From NCBI RefSeq assembly GCF_017654505.1, contig NC_054559.1:8771281-8835280 (forward strand): a DNA stretch of 64,000 nucleotides, read 5' to 3'. The position numbers and the translations under genes were made by a program. The notes below the pieces were generated by a model that did no database searches, had not been told where the DNA came from, and saw only the letters and a program-made list of their open reading frames with translations. This document shows, piece by piece, positions 1 through 18,368 of the stretch (positions within the stretch are counted from its first letter, which is position 1; every line of letters starts with the position of its first letter). The stretch is from Polyodon spathula (Eukaryota; Chordata; Actinopteri; Acipenseriformes; Polyodontidae).

Positions 1-5325
<5,325 letters not shown>

Positions 5326-5800
5326 AAATGCATTTTTAGATATGTTTAAATCATTTTAACATATCTCCAAATAACTCTCTGTTCATTTTAAGATCTCTCT
5401 AAGTAACTTCCTGTTCATTTAGAGATATATCTAAATGGACAAGAAGTCCATTCAAAACATTTTCATAGGAAAGTCATTGAGAGATATGGTGAAATTGCTT
5501 CCTATTCATTTCGAGATATCTTAAAATGATGTGCAGATATTGATTGCTAAATGAACAGGAAGTTATTTTGAGATATCTGAAAAGGACAGTTTGGCATAGT
5601 ATGTTAGCAAAACGTTATTTAAAGATATCTGTAAATCAATTGAGATATCTATATTTTATTTTTAGATATCCCAACATAAAATTAAGATATCTTCTAAATG
5701 TTTTATTTACATCTATCTCAAATTCATCAAAAAGAAATCTGAAAATGATTTACAGATATTGCTAAATATTTCAAGATATCTTAAAATGCAAACTGAGATG
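5326..5800. repeat. Diverged GATATC-rich palindromic repeat field
   Basis: The word AGATATCT or GAGATATC, or a one-base variant, recurs about a dozen times, often flanked by phrases such as AAATGAACAGGAAGT in either orientation (for example 5385-5440 and 5485-5590). The core is its own reverse complement, so the region is both tandem-like and inverted. Spacing is irregular, at roughly 30-60 bp. It looks like an old, heavily mutated minisatellite or the interior of a palindromic MITE. No open frame or protein motif is present. Confidence 0.6.
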
Positions 5801-7454
5801 TCGCTAAATGATAATTTGGCTTGCCATTAAAGAATGTTATGGTTATACATGAGTATTTCAAATATACCCCCACAGTCAATTTGGTCAAACATAACCCTGC
5901 AAAAAACACCTTGTATCAAGCATTTATAAAATATTGTTCATAATGTATCCATTAATTACAATATTGACATATTTGCTGTTTTTTTACAATTTTCTATTTA
6001 GAAAAAAAAACGACTGAGGCAATGAAATGTATCCTTTATTCTCAAAATGCAGAATGGAATTTCTGTCTTCAAGGTCAAACTAACGTGAAAACGACTTCAG
6101 TTTTCCTGGAAAAAAAAAAAGATTCCTAACACTCACTTGAACAGTCATTGGCCTTATACGCTATTAATTTATATAAACACAAAAATGCTGCTGGACAATA
6201 GACCTTCCTTTATTTCTCTTATATTTCAGAGATTTTCTTGTTTCTCATACTGGGTATTTGAAGTGCTTTCTTAAGTGTTGCAAATGTCAACACTGGGTTC
6301 CATGCCATACTGTGTTCTTTTATAATATACATTTCCATGGTAACCTTATTGCAACTGAAAGAGCCCTCCACTTCCACGGAAATGATCACATAGTTGTTGT
6401 TAGAAGGCTACCCTTAGCATGACCTTATAAGAAGTAGTAGAGGATTAAAAAAAACACACACACAACCAAAAACAACCCAAAGACATATGGCAAGTTCAGC
6501 TTGCTGCGTTTCATTAAAATGCAACTTATAACAAGGTCTGTCTGTTGCCAAGATGCTCTGGCACGTGCGCCTGGTCTGAAGTAGCGTACTTCAGCGCAGG
6601 CAGGATCATTAGTGTACTCAAGGCTGTTGATACTAGAGGAGTTCAAGACTCCTGCATATAGGGTTAGCACAGCCATGCACAGACCTGCCTTCACTTTCAC
6701 TGCTGCCCTATTAATTATTCATAAATATGACTTCATAAATATGCAAAAATCAATTCACAGTAACTAATTAGCTTCCGCCATCTGGCATTAAACACCTTAC
6801 AAACAATAGGACAGTCAAAGCCAACTGTGTTACTGGAGCTAAATAGCTGAATCAAGCACCAGCCAGCACAGTGATATTCTGAATCAAGCCAACAAGGTCA
6901 AGGTGGTTTCTTTGCACCAGCTTGCTCTTTGCCTATCATTTTTAAAGGTTATTATTGTGACTTTACTCTCTCTCTGAAACATAACCTTTGTATTCTTGAT
7001 TAAGATTCTTTTAGATGAAATGCAGCTTCTGTCCTCTCTCATTTTGCAGATAATGATAATAAAATACAATAACGTAAACTAACAGAAATAATAATACCTT
7101 CAGTGTGTGTTTTGTGTATGGTAACTATAACAAACATTTGAAACAAATAGTTTATTTTTTTATTTTTTTTAATTTCTTTACCCCATAGGTACAATAGCAC
7201 TTAAAATATTAACACAATTTACTGGGGTGTTTCAGATACTTGAATTATTTAAAACAAAACCAATTACAATGCGATACATGTTTGTTTTATTTAGGAAATA
7301 CTCCACATCAAGAGATATTTCTGACCGGAAAATAATCCACCAAAGTATCGATTTTATTCTGCCTGTAGCGTTTATAACTTCGTTTTCACTAGCTCCTGTT
7401 CCTGTTCCATTTGAATCTCACCACACTATCATGCGAACACCATTTACAATAAGC
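5801..7454. other. Gene-free sequence, possible regulatory island
   Basis: No gene is recognised. The stretch 6715-6830 is rich in homeodomain-like (TAATTAG), octamer-like (ATGCAAA) and SOX-like (ACAATAGG) words in non-repetitive sequence; it is listed as a finding. The rest is ordinary AT-rich DNA with homopolymer runs. Confidence 0.45.

Positions 7455-7529
<75 letters not shown>
7455..7529. repeat. (TTA)n microsatellite
   Basis: About 25 uninterrupted copies of the trinucleotide ATT, read as a poly-Tyr stretch in one frame. The flanks show no reverse transcriptase relic that would make it a LINE tail. Confidence 0.97.
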
Positions 7530-9522
7530 CAATAAGAGCTAAATTGCAGTTGGTTTAATGTCTCTGACATTTCCTCCAAAAGAACAGAGTGTTTTTCCGA
7601 GAAACACTTGACGCTCTTTCAGCATATTACGTTTCCTCGTCATCGATTTGATGTTGTGAGCACCAAATAAACCAAAAGAACATGGACAACAGCACAGCCA
7701 CAGCATGTAATGTATTCTTCACGATGGCCAAGTTTTTTCAGTGAGAACTCTAGAACCGAGTGCGTTTGGAAAAGTGCAACGTGAAACCAATTGACCTCTA
7801 GTCTGGATAACGCTACAAGTCAAACATACACATTTGAATGCACTTTAACAGAAACTCAAGTTCACTTGAATTTTTCTGCTGTGAAGCAAACCTGAAAAAG
7901 AAAAAAAACGGTTTGTTTGCAAGTGAACCATGATTCAAATCACTGGTAAGTGAAAAAAATACACAATTGTATTAGAAAAGGGTTATGGTTAGGGTTAGAT
8001 CATGCAAAAAAATACTAAGTAACTACTATGTAAATACATAGTAATTAGATACACTTAATGTTAGTGTTACTATACTTTTGTATTTGTAAAAATTCAGTGA
8101 ATGGTTGCTAACATGTTTTGAAGTGGGACCAGTGTGTAGGGACTGTCTCGTGGAACTGTTATAACTTGCAACGCTAGGTTGTTGTAATGTGCACTGAAGC
8201 CCAAAAAGGATCGAGGCCCATTCACACATTCAGTAACAGGGTATTAAACAAGTAAAACAGTTGGAAAATGTAGATCATATAAAATATCCATGTAATAGTA
8301 ACAACAGTAGGATGTTGTTCAGACTCACTGACAATATGGGTTGAGATGCTGAGTTAATGGAACACCATAACTTAACAATAAGCTTTTTAAAATCACATCG
8401 TTCTTTGATTCTCACATTTTTTATATCAAAATATGAATCAGGAAAGCAATGCTTCCTAAAAAGGAAATACAATCACGTAGGTATGGACTATATATTACTT
8501 CTACTTTTATTTATAGTCTATAGCCAACGGTATGCTCAGCGTGTCTCCCTGTTGTCAAAACATGGCCTGTGCAAATACTGAATGGCTACATTTGCAACAA
8601 AATAGAAAGTCACGCACAATTTATTAATTTAATAGATGAGATTCATGTATTGATTAAATGTAAAGACATGCATATGCCTCAAGTGTAAAAGTGTTTTCAT
8701 GTGTCATTTTTGGGGGATTTCTTGAAAACGTTCCAAGGAAGGGAATATTAATACTAACATTAATCAGCCTGCCAGGGGATTTTTTAATTTTTTGGGATTT
8801 CACTAAACTGAATTCTTTAGGGGAACTTTTTTGACACTGTACTGTACAGTTGAAAACTGCATGCAAATCTTGCCATAATTCATGGGACACCTTGCACATG
8901 CTATTCATACACTGCTGGAAAGTAAAAGCTGCCTCTACAAGCATTCCCTGCAAGCTGTATAGCCCTCCATCTTTGAAATCCGTAATTGAAGGCATACTGT
9001 TGAACTCCAGATCTCCAGATCACAGAATTATCAAGTATATATCGAGTTGGCTTCCATCCGTATCAGATTCATACAGTTGTTATGAATTAGAACAAGCCTC
9101 CACCACTGCACCTCCCAATATCTCACACCTTCTCTATAAGATAGATCAATCTTCAAACATACAGGAAGCTATTCCACCCTGGGCTATAACACTCATGTCT
9201 GTATAAGTACAATCTTTATGAAGTGCTGAAAACACACACACAAATTCTCTATATACTGGAAAATATCATCAACCAAAGGTCATCAAGTCACCCTGTATAT
9301 ACTGTAACAGTTAAATGGATGGACCTTGTAAGGTTCCAAAGCCAGAACATATTGTAATATTCTTCAATTTTTATTTTAGTTTTTTTTATAGCTTTTCAAT
9401 AATTTCACTTGGTGTCTTGATGTGGGATTTATTTGATCGTATTCTTTTTTTTGTTGTTGTCTATAAACAGAAATCTGTTTGCTTCCATGAAAGATTGAAC
9501 ATGCAGCCTTTACTTCCGACAG
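7530..9522. other. Gene-free sequence with one dispersed repeat fragment
   Basis: The segment about 8017-8072 is similar to 55396-55454 (described separately). Between 8654 and 9206 both strands stay open for 113-118 codons. Neither translation resembles a family I know, and complementary open frames of this length occur by chance. Otherwise nothing is seen. Confidence 0.45.
8017..8072 (+). repeat. Dispersed repeat fragment, copy 1
   Basis: This stretch shares the phrases AAGTAACTACTATGTAAATA and AGTAATTAGA, followed by a TAATGTTA-like word, with 55396-55454. It is preceded at about 7980-7998 by a short telomere-like run (GGTTATGGTTAGGGTTAG). The shared phrase in both places suggests a dispersed, low-copy transposon relic. 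No ends or coding capacity are visible. Confidence 0.5.
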
Positions 9523-9523
9523 T

Positions 9524-9546
9524 ATGTGTGTGTGTGTATATATACA

Positions 9547-9596
<50 letters not shown>

Positions 9597-9600
9597 TATA
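9524..9600. repeat. (TG)n then (TA)n compound microsatellite
   Basis: A short TG run (about 9524-9537) passes directly into an imperfect TA tract reaching about 9600. Confidence 0.95.
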
Positions 9601-9980
9601 ACGTGACAGACAAAACCCAAATGATTAAGAGAATTCTCTTTTTGCAACGACGAGACAGACATGGCATATATGGTATTGTTTTTTTTTTTTTCCTGTGATT
9701 TTCTTTATTGCTTTTATTCAAGCTCGCAATTCAACAGCTGAAATCACTCCATATCCAGTGTCCAATCAACTGCCTCACCAATTAGATGATTAAGTGCATA
9801 TGCTTCAGTCATAGTCACTGAAGCGTGTCATGGTCAAGGATTAATGATCGAGTGATAAAAAAGAAACCAAAAACATTTCGTCAATGTCCATCATATACCT
9901 TTTTTATTTTATTTTTTTAACATAAATGTGTTATATTGGTAGTAAGTTTATTTTGATGCTCAGAGAGTGTGTGAGTATAT

Positions 9981-9983
<3 letters not shown>

Positions 9984-10042
<59 letters not shown>
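9984..10042. repeat. (TA)n microsatellite
   Basis: A near-pure AT dinucleotide tract of about 59 bp, preceded by a short degenerate GTATATACAC stretch. Confidence 0.95.
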
Positions 10043-10045
<3 letters not shown>

Positions 10046-10740
10046 GGAAGGGTTGTGTCAGAGTCTAGTAATTAAAGGCAAATACAGTTTAAACTGGAGT
10101 TAAGTGTATATGTGCACCATACATAAATTGGTACATATCTTCTCATACTTCATTGAGCATAGATAATGTATGTAATTACATTATACAAAATACAAACACT
10201 TAAAAACAGATTATACAATTCATGTAAATTAACTTATGACACACAAAATAGTGCAAAGAAGAATGGAAATCACAAGATTTTCCCCAGGCATTTTAACAGC
10301 ATTGTCATTTCTAATTGCTTGATTAGGTAATAATACCACCAAACCTTTGACCAGTGTCACAGCTACGGTGTAAAGATGAGGTCATTTAATAGACAAAATC
10401 AATTATGAGTGTATACTTTGTATATGATTGCCGTTATAATTCATTCTTTGGTAAAGATACCTAAATATGTAGGGATATTTTAATTCCAATCCAGTCTTAC
10501 TACAATAGAGCATTGCCTTACTACAAGTAATGTAAGTGTTGTTTAAAAATCAGGTCATGACTTCTTTAAAATACCACTAAATAAATAAATACCTGTGACA
10601 AAGAATGAATAAACGCCAAACAATCTACCACCTGACCTGTGAGGGCGTGGTATAGCAGGAACAATGTGCCCCAGACTGGATAGACTGGATGGTTTGGCAG
10701 TTCATTCCAGGGCAGGGTCAGTCGACAGTCGGATATCCAG
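10043..10740. other. Gene-free sequence
   Basis: Unique AT-rich DNA, with no feature recognised up to the tandem duplication that follows. Confidence 0.5.
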
Positions 10741-10960
10741 AAAGGGGGCGGAGTCACAATACCAGAAGTCATTGCCTTAATGCGGTAGGTGATGTGTCAG
10801 TCATGGACTGGAGGATACATGATTGCACTCACTACCAAAGGGGGCGTGACTGAGACAATACCAGATATGATCGCCTTAATGCGGTAGGTGATGTGTCAGT
10901 CATAGACTGGAGGATACGTGATTGCACTCACTACTAAAGGAGGCATGACTGAAGGTATAT
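10741..10960. repeat. 99-bp tandem duplication (about 2.3 copies)
   Basis: The phrase GCCTTAATGCGGTAGGTG starts at 10774 and again at 10873, giving a period of 99 bp. Each unit contains AAAGGGGGCG near its start, ATGTGTCAGTCAT in the middle and GATTGCACTCACTAC at its end. A partial third unit (AAAGGAGGCATGACTGA) follows from about 10937. The two full copies differ at only a few positions, so the duplication is fairly young or is being homogenised. No coding potential is evident. Confidence 0.9.
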
Positions 10961-12190
10961 CAGGAGATGTGACAAAGCAATCTGTTCCTTTGTTATGGTT
11001 ACGGAAAGACCTGTAAAGGAGATACGATGAAAAAAGAAACCATGAGTTTTTGTGTGTTGCTTTGCTATTTAAGTGTTATATTTGTCATTATAGAAGGCTA
11101 AAATTGCATTTCAACCAACAGTTTACCAAGCTCCATTACACACTGGCAATAGGCATGCTACAAAATTGGCAGGTATGAATATCTTAAGACAAACATTTTG
11201 AAATAAATAAAAAACAAAAGGTGGAAAGCAAATGGATTTTCCATCTTGACAGTTTACACCCACGGGGCATACATCATGGAACTAAAACCTGGAGTCTCCG
11301 TGACTACAGGAATACAATGATTAATTCATCAGTGAGCTCAACATTTAAAAAGAAAATACACATGTATTTTTCCTCAGCAGCACTGAATCAATCTACAGCA
11401 ATGATTCAATTTTGTTACTGTACATAACAGATCAAACGTCACTTAGCAGCCCTACAGGAAGGGGCTACACAGGATGAAATCCTCGTTATCAGTGGATACC
11501 TTACACTGTGTAGCAGTGGTGCCCATGCCTTTCCTAGTTGGGACTTTGGCTGCCACAAACTCCCTGCTAAATGTTTTATTTTTATAACATTTTTTTATTT
11601 AGGAGAGATTGTTTATAATTTATTTCTTACAAAGCCCAATTATGTTAACTAAGGCCCCAATATCTAAAAGTACTGATTAGCACAATTTGAAATTCTATCA
11701 ACTCTCATCTATCAAATGAAACATCTGCTTGGTCTGCCGGAAAATGAGGGAGCTAATCCCTCAGTTTGCAGGAAGCGAAAAGTTTTGTTTCTAAACTGCA
11801 TAATCCAGTGCAACTGTGCTCTCACCTTATCTGGTATTCTAGATGAGTACAAGTTCTGTATGCCCCTCATTACTGCCATTGTCTCCCTGCTGGACGTAGC
11901 TGTGCTCAGGCTAGAACTCCTGTCATGTTCGTTGCCATAGATACATGAGCGACATAACAGCACACTGCCTGATACAATAAAATACCAATCACTTGACAGA
12001 GCAGGATTGATGAGCATTCCTTGCAATGTGCTATCTCATAGTGAGTTCCACTTGTTACTGTAATTTCTTTCATTTGCTGGGCTTCCCATCTGTAAAGCAC
12101 CAGCTGCACTGGGAGAAAGGAGTAGCTGAAAAAAGCCTTCAAAATTTCCTCTGACCCTCATCAGTCTAGGATTTAGGGACAAGCGGCTGG
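10961..12190. other. Gene-free sequence
   Basis: Nothing recognisable. The open frames on both strands around 11712-12142 overlap each other and show no known motif. Confidence 0.45.
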
Positions 12191-12194
12191 TTAA

Positions 12195-12402
12195 CCCTTT
12201 CAGGACCTAGAATTTTTCAGTGGGATGCTCCCCCAGGACCAGCCATTTTTTAGCTGTAGTTGACTCTCTTACTATAAAAACTCACAAAAAAATATTTTTT
12301 TACAGTAGCATCTTGGAAATGGTGTCCTTTTTTCAGAACACTCTGAGGAACATTATAAAGTACTTCAGAAATCATACAAACGTTTCCTTTTTTTTTTTTA
12401 AA

Positions 12403-12445
<43 letters not shown>

Positions 12446-13062
12446 TTAAGTTTTTTTATTATGTATTCTGCTTAGAGATACATGTATAAAAACGTGTTGT
12501 TCTATGTCCAGAGGGGCCTTACAATACTTCGTAAAAGTGTTGTTGAACAATATTGATGTTTGGGCAAATTATCAGACATTGATTCACTTGAGTGATTGCA
12601 ATGACATAATAGACGGTTTTTTTTTCTCAGTCTTTATAAGCAATAACGGACACTACTCTTGATTTATTTTCTCGATTAAGTTATTCATTCCATTATTATC
12701 AGTAATGTTGTAATATAATTATTAGTCAAATACATCAGATTGACAGTTTTTCCCCTTTTTCATTAGCTCTAAACAAGTTCTTGTCTGTGCTTTTGTCTCT
12801 GCGGGCTGCTGTAAACTGCCTCCACCCTTTAGACACCGAATGCCCCCCTCAGGCACACGAACCAAAACCCTATGAGGACGTGAACGTCAGTCCCTCCTCT
12901 ATCCATGATATGTGTTTCACGCCTATACTGCAAAGTATGGTGGCCCTGTAAGTCATCAAAACAAAGTGTTTTATTTGTTTATTTTTATCGCGTTTACACG
13001 ATTATGATCCTAGAAGCCCACTTAAGTATGATCATGTTAACATGATCCCAGTCCTTAAAGGG
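12195..13062. mobile_element. piggyBac-like MITE (868 bp)
   Basis: The element is bounded by TTAA at 12191-12194 and at 13063-13066, the target duplication used by piggyBac and Kolobok elements. Its ends are imperfect inverted repeats: the left begins CCCTTTCAGGACC, and the reverse complement of the right end begins CCCTTTAAGGACT. The inside is non-coding and carries a (TA)n tract at 12406-12443, so this is a non-autonomous copy. The C-C-C-T-T-T start is typical of piggyBac-type termini. Kolobok cannot be excluded from the ends alone. Confidence 0.75.
12406..12443. repeat. (TA)n microsatellite inside MITE
   Basis: About 38 bp of AT dinucleotide following a T run at 12388-12399, lying within the piggyBac-like element. 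Confidence 0.93.
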
Positions 13063-13066
13063 TTAA

Positions 13067-16000
13067 AAGTATGATTTTTTTTTTTTTTTTTTAAATATAA
13101 CTTAACATTGAAAAGTATGGAATTAGAAGTCAGGCCTTTTACATTGTGAGAGCTGATCGTCAGGCTTGCAATACAACTGTGCTCGCAGATGCCTTAACAT
13201 TAAAATGTATTACAGTAAGTGCTCCACTGAAAGGCCTCAACTCTGGATAATACAGAAATAAAGTTGTACATCTCTAAGATTTGTTTTTCAAAAAGTCAAC
13301 CAGTAAGATGTGTGTCTTTTTCAAAGATACAGCCAAAAAACATTATCATTCAATTCAGAGGAAATCTGCGCTGCCATTAAAATGGCAGTTGCTTTGTCAG
13401 AAGTGAATTAAACTCGTTTCACTGGTATGAGGGGCTATGGCTTGAGTTTATGGTTTTATAAAAGTAATAGGATTACAGCTGGTCTGTAAACTTTTCGGAA
13501 AGCCCCCTGTAGTCACCAAAACAATTAGCATACGAGTACAGTAGGAAATAAACAGGCTATCAATAATTGGATTGTTTTCTTAGACTGCACAAGGAACTGG
13601 TGAACCGTTTTTTTTAGTACAGATGGCTTGTGAATGTTTGACAGCCTCCCCGTCTTGCTTATTGTTTTCCTGTCATGTTTTCATTGTTTTACAGAAAATG
13701 TTGCTGTTAGGATACAAAGAAAGAAAGAAAAACTGTATGGTTTTTAAAAAAAAATGTGACAAGGAAGATAATTCTGCCAATTACTGTAGTTATTTACAGT
13801 AAAAACTTTGGCAGAAGTTTGTAAATAATGCTGAATATTAAAGAATATAGGTATTAGCACAAACTAGTAGGCATATAGTACACAGTTCTAAATTGTGTGG
13901 GTCATTTTTAAAATTGACTTGGATAATGTAACCTTCCCATTGCAAATTGCTATGACATTGCTGCCTACAACATGAAGTTAAACTGCTGTATCCATGGCTG
14001 TCTCTGCTGGATGATTGACATACAGTGTGAACCTCAAACAATTGGTTCCTGCTATAATTGGATAAGCTATGTAAAATAAATAAATAAATAAAAAAAAGCA
14101 GCTCTGTTCATGTGTGTAAAGCTTACAATAGCCGGTTTTGCTTGTTAGGATTTTCCAGATAAGAGTAATAGGCAGAAATATCCTCTTAGCCAGCGGTATG
14201 GTATGGTACATTTGCATGTTGGCTTCAGTAATGAATCATAGTCCATAAGGGAACAATGCACTTTTAAAATATGTAAAACTACATTTTCAGCATGCTCTTT
14301 CAGGCATTCTTTTATTGTAGATAACTCACACAACCATTGTGCCTCAATGGTAACACGTGTCTGTTTGATTTTCCATCAGCAGTGTGTGGTCTAATGAGAA
14401 GCAGGTGACTGGTTCTGTCTAAATACTTTACAGAGGATTACGGAGGAGGCTGCTGCTATTCTTTTACAACTATTGTGCTAATATGGAAGTTAACTTCTGA
14501 TTATTGAATTCAGGATAACATTTTAAATTTCATTAACACAAAAGTGTGTTGAAAACTGCACCTGTGCATCTGAATGTGGGCCGAAGTATTCCAATAAAGC
14601 GAATGTGCCACGCTTCAGAATAGTGTAGGCTCTGGATGGAATTGTGTGGCCATTCACGCAGCATAAAATTGCGCAATCTATGCTGGTATAATGCTGTCAT
14701 AGCTCTTTCACACAGGCAAAGGAATCATGACAGTCAACAGATCATTTTCATGGCTACAGAAACTTCACTTCAATTTTTTTTTCTTTCGACATCCTGCAAC
14801 GCAAATGCATTATATTGCATACTGCGTATCATTTAAAACTATGAAGGTTTTGATAGGGACACCTTTAATATTTTAAACACCCTTACTGAATTTACAACTA
14901 TGTATTATTTTCATTACCATTGTTAAACCAGCTCAGTTACTGTACATCATGAATATCAGGCAACGATAAAATATGCCAAAAACAAATAATTCTAGCTTTA
15001 CATTCCTTGAACAAAACTGTTTGCTTTCCTCTCCCTGTAAGGAAGATGTAGTCACTATAGTACTGTACTTTTTTTTTCAGAAAATAGCTACATTCTGCCT
15101 GGAGATGCACTTTTAAGATTAGCAAATGACAAAAAAGCAGAATTAGCAAGAACCATTGAGCTCGATGGAACATGGGTAGTGCTAGCAACATTTTATATAG
15201 TTCCATGGACATTATAGTAGTGTGATTTCCTGCTTTACATGTCTCTATCATATTGTGTAGTTGTGTTTTAACTATTAACATTCTATTAAACAAGTATTGA
15301 AAAAAGAAACAAATGATACAGAACAGAAGCAGTCATCACTAGGGACCACTGGGCAGAATTTTTCTTTGTTACTGTCAAGAAACATTCGGAACTGGCGAGA
15401 GTGACAGGCGACAGCAAAAGCACTGGCTGCATTACAATAAAACATACAATTTATTTTTATTATAGCCCTTCATAAACTAACTAAGCCACATAAATGCAGG
15501 CACTGAGTCAGAAACATCACATTTGTATTTCTCCAAAGGCGTTTCAGCAAGAGGCACACAGCAAGAGAGACGCTTTTTTTTTTGGTTCAACGTTTCTTTA
15601 TTTTCGGACGCTAACTCGCACCTGCGAGTTGACTGCTCTGTCCACTTCTCCACATTCAATTACTTTATTCAGGAACAGCACAAAAAATGGCATCGCAGCG
15701 CATTCTTATAGCCTTAGCTCTTTGCCCTGTGCAAATCAGGGTACGGCGCTCACGATATTACGAATTTCACGGAAATCGTGTATTTAACTGCCTACCATTT
15801 TTTTGTTTACAGCATTTTACATTACTTTTCCCCTCCCCTGTTCATTTAATACTTTTATCAATTAAAAGCAGTGCTACAGTAGCTGTACAAGGTTCGGTGT
15901 CAATGCCGTGCATGTGGTTACTATGGCAACGGGGTCAAACAGATACTGGCTTCATGACTGGTGAATTCCTCATACTGTACAATGACATTTCTACATACTG

Positions 16001-18366
16001 CTAGAAATGTATAGTGTGTATAAAGAAAAACACAAAAGCTTCAGTTTTGTCATTTCTGACAAATTCTTCCCCCTTGTTTAATATTTTGGGATTAGAGGCA
16101 GCAAAATAGGCTATGGGAATTACACGGTCATTTTAATTAATATGTCACTCGAAAATGTGAATTTGTCATTCAAGGTTGTTTTTAAAAAATCTATTTTGTC
16201 TGCTTGTTACATTTTTTTTTTTTTTTTTTTGCAGCCAACACAGACAAATTTCCAGCAGAAGTCTATTACAGTTTTAAAGATTGTTTCAATGTTATACTGT
16301 ACATTTTAAAGTGTTTAGCTATGTTAAATGTTAAAGCCTTGTTTTTTGGATGATATTCTTGTAACAAATAATGTGTTTTCTGGTGATTTATTTATTTTTT
16401 TAAAATAAAATGGCAGTTTTGTGACATAGTTTTTTTTAATTGTCATTTGTGAATTTCTTTAAAAACTACAGTGAATTTTCTGGGCCACTACTTATCTCTG
16501 TCTAGAGAACACAATCACACAAGCACACCATTTACGCCCCATCACATTGCTTACACCAAGTCCTAAGTGCCGCAAAGCATGTGCAAGTAATGGAGCGATT
16601 AGATGCTCACTTTAGCACATATCATTATACACAGACACTTCCTTTCTGCATAAGTAATCAGGAGCATCACAGAGGGCAATGAGAGGCTAAGGAGCTATCT
16701 GCATATTCCCGGGAGCATCCTGCTTACGAATTTGTGCATACGCATTTTTCGAGATGCACTGGGCATTTCCCTTTCGTACATATGTCGCAATTTTGCAAAA
16801 AACATTTTTGCACACATGCAACTTGATATTTGCGCAAGCACAGCTCTTAGTACATAGACCCCAGTGACCTTATATATATACAGTTTGAAACACCATCTCT
16901 CTTACTTAACTGTGTATAGTATTTGAAAACAGCATAGAAAAAAGAGTAAATTGCTTTTATCTGTTACAAAAGCCAACCTACCTGTTGAACAAATGTAATT
17001 ATCACTAAATTTGCACAAACTATAATAATACATTATACTAATACATAAACATTTATTTTATACATATCGCTATAATTACTGTCTTTAATATAACTTGAAA
17101 TAATGCACTATAGAATGAATACACAGAAAATATCTATCCAAGAAACAATCAACACGCCATAATAATCCCTTTATCAACATTATCACAAACAGACTGAACA
17201 GATTAGAGAAAGCAAAAGCACACAATCTCACACACACACCACCCCCACCACTATTATGCCACACACTAATGCCTGCTATATTCCTTTAAATCACCCCAAA
17301 TGTTTGTCACTTCGACTAGTAAATTACTGTAGTTTGATATGAATAACACTAGCCATAATAAATCTCACCTTGCTGTGCATTGCATGTATCTGAAGATGAA
17401 AATGGCTACAGGCTGAAAGGTATAGCTATTAGATAACACTTCAGTAGGTCCTTTTTCATAGCACTTCCAGTGGGTTATTTCCTGCTGATAGCAGCCAACA
17501 GGTTCATGTTTACCAATACAGCTACATTACAGCTGATTTCTTCTATGTTTTCCTTTTTTTTATAGTATGTCACTTTCAATGCGCTCGTTGCTTGATTTGT
17601 TTAAAAAATGTATAATTTGTTTGACACTCTGCTATTAGTGTATGCCTATAGTCCAGAAGCCTCGTGTTGTTTCTCTGGAGAAATGACAGCCCCATAGCTT
17701 CTTGCATGGCTGCGTTTTCAAATGGTTTCTCTCTGCCCACTCAACACATAATGTATTGGTGGTAGGAAACTCAGAAATTAATGCATTTCTATTGGCATGG
17801 CAAACACCCCAGTGTGTTTATATGTAATCCCAGACGTGACACTGGATGAACTGTATCAAAAAGGGTTTAATTGGGTTTAAATGTTCCCTCTGCAATTAAT
17901 GTGTGATGTTTACATTTTAATACCAGAAGCCTCCCTGTAGAAATCTGGCACTTACTGCCAACTTGTTTGAAACTCACTGACCTGTTGCTTATAACCCCCA
18001 ACCTGCATGTTACATGTTTGGCATCCCATTGCCCATTAACATCCAACTGACTTTTCTCACATCTTATATCAGACACACTTAGAGCCTGGAGTCTGTGCAT
18101 ATGCTCTGGGACCAATGGGCTACTGAACTACTTCCTGTGTTTCATTTTAAGACGGTACAGCTCAGTATCTCTAAATCAATTATTTTGCTGAGAAGACATG
18201 GAGGTTTGATTTTCCATTTTGAAAAAAGACAAGCTATGGGGTGGGAGAAAAAAACTTAGAAGCAAGCCTGAGTAGATTACTGATGTCAACAAAACCAGCA
18301 CCAAACCTTTATGGGCTCAATAAAATGTAGACCACAGTTTCATGAATAAAATTAGGCCCGCCTGTG
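13067..18366. other. Gene-free sequence
   Basis: About 5.3 kb of mostly unique AT-rich DNA. The section 15480-15800 is CpG-richer and holds a perfect 8-bp-arm inverted repeat (AACTCGCA/TGCGAGTT, 15610-15627), but no convincing exon. The stretch about 16730-16862 ends in GCTCTTAGTACATAGACCCC, which resembles termini of some Harbinger-type MITEs. I found no matching left end. A T run lies at about 16212-16230. Confidence 0.4.
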
Positions 18367-18368
18367 TA

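Noticed and set aside
7455..7529. CRISPR-like array
   Set aside because: It is a simple trinucleotide repeat with no spacers, in vertebrate-type DNA. The same holds for the other microsatellites.
8654..9206. Complementary open frames of 113 and 118 codons
   Set aside because: No recognisable motif, no splice or start context and no codon structure; consistent with chance.
15494..16004. Possible first exon in the CpG-richer stretch with several overlapping frames
   Set aside because: Three frames overlap, no signal-peptide or domain pattern is convincing, and no clear donor site or homology is visible.
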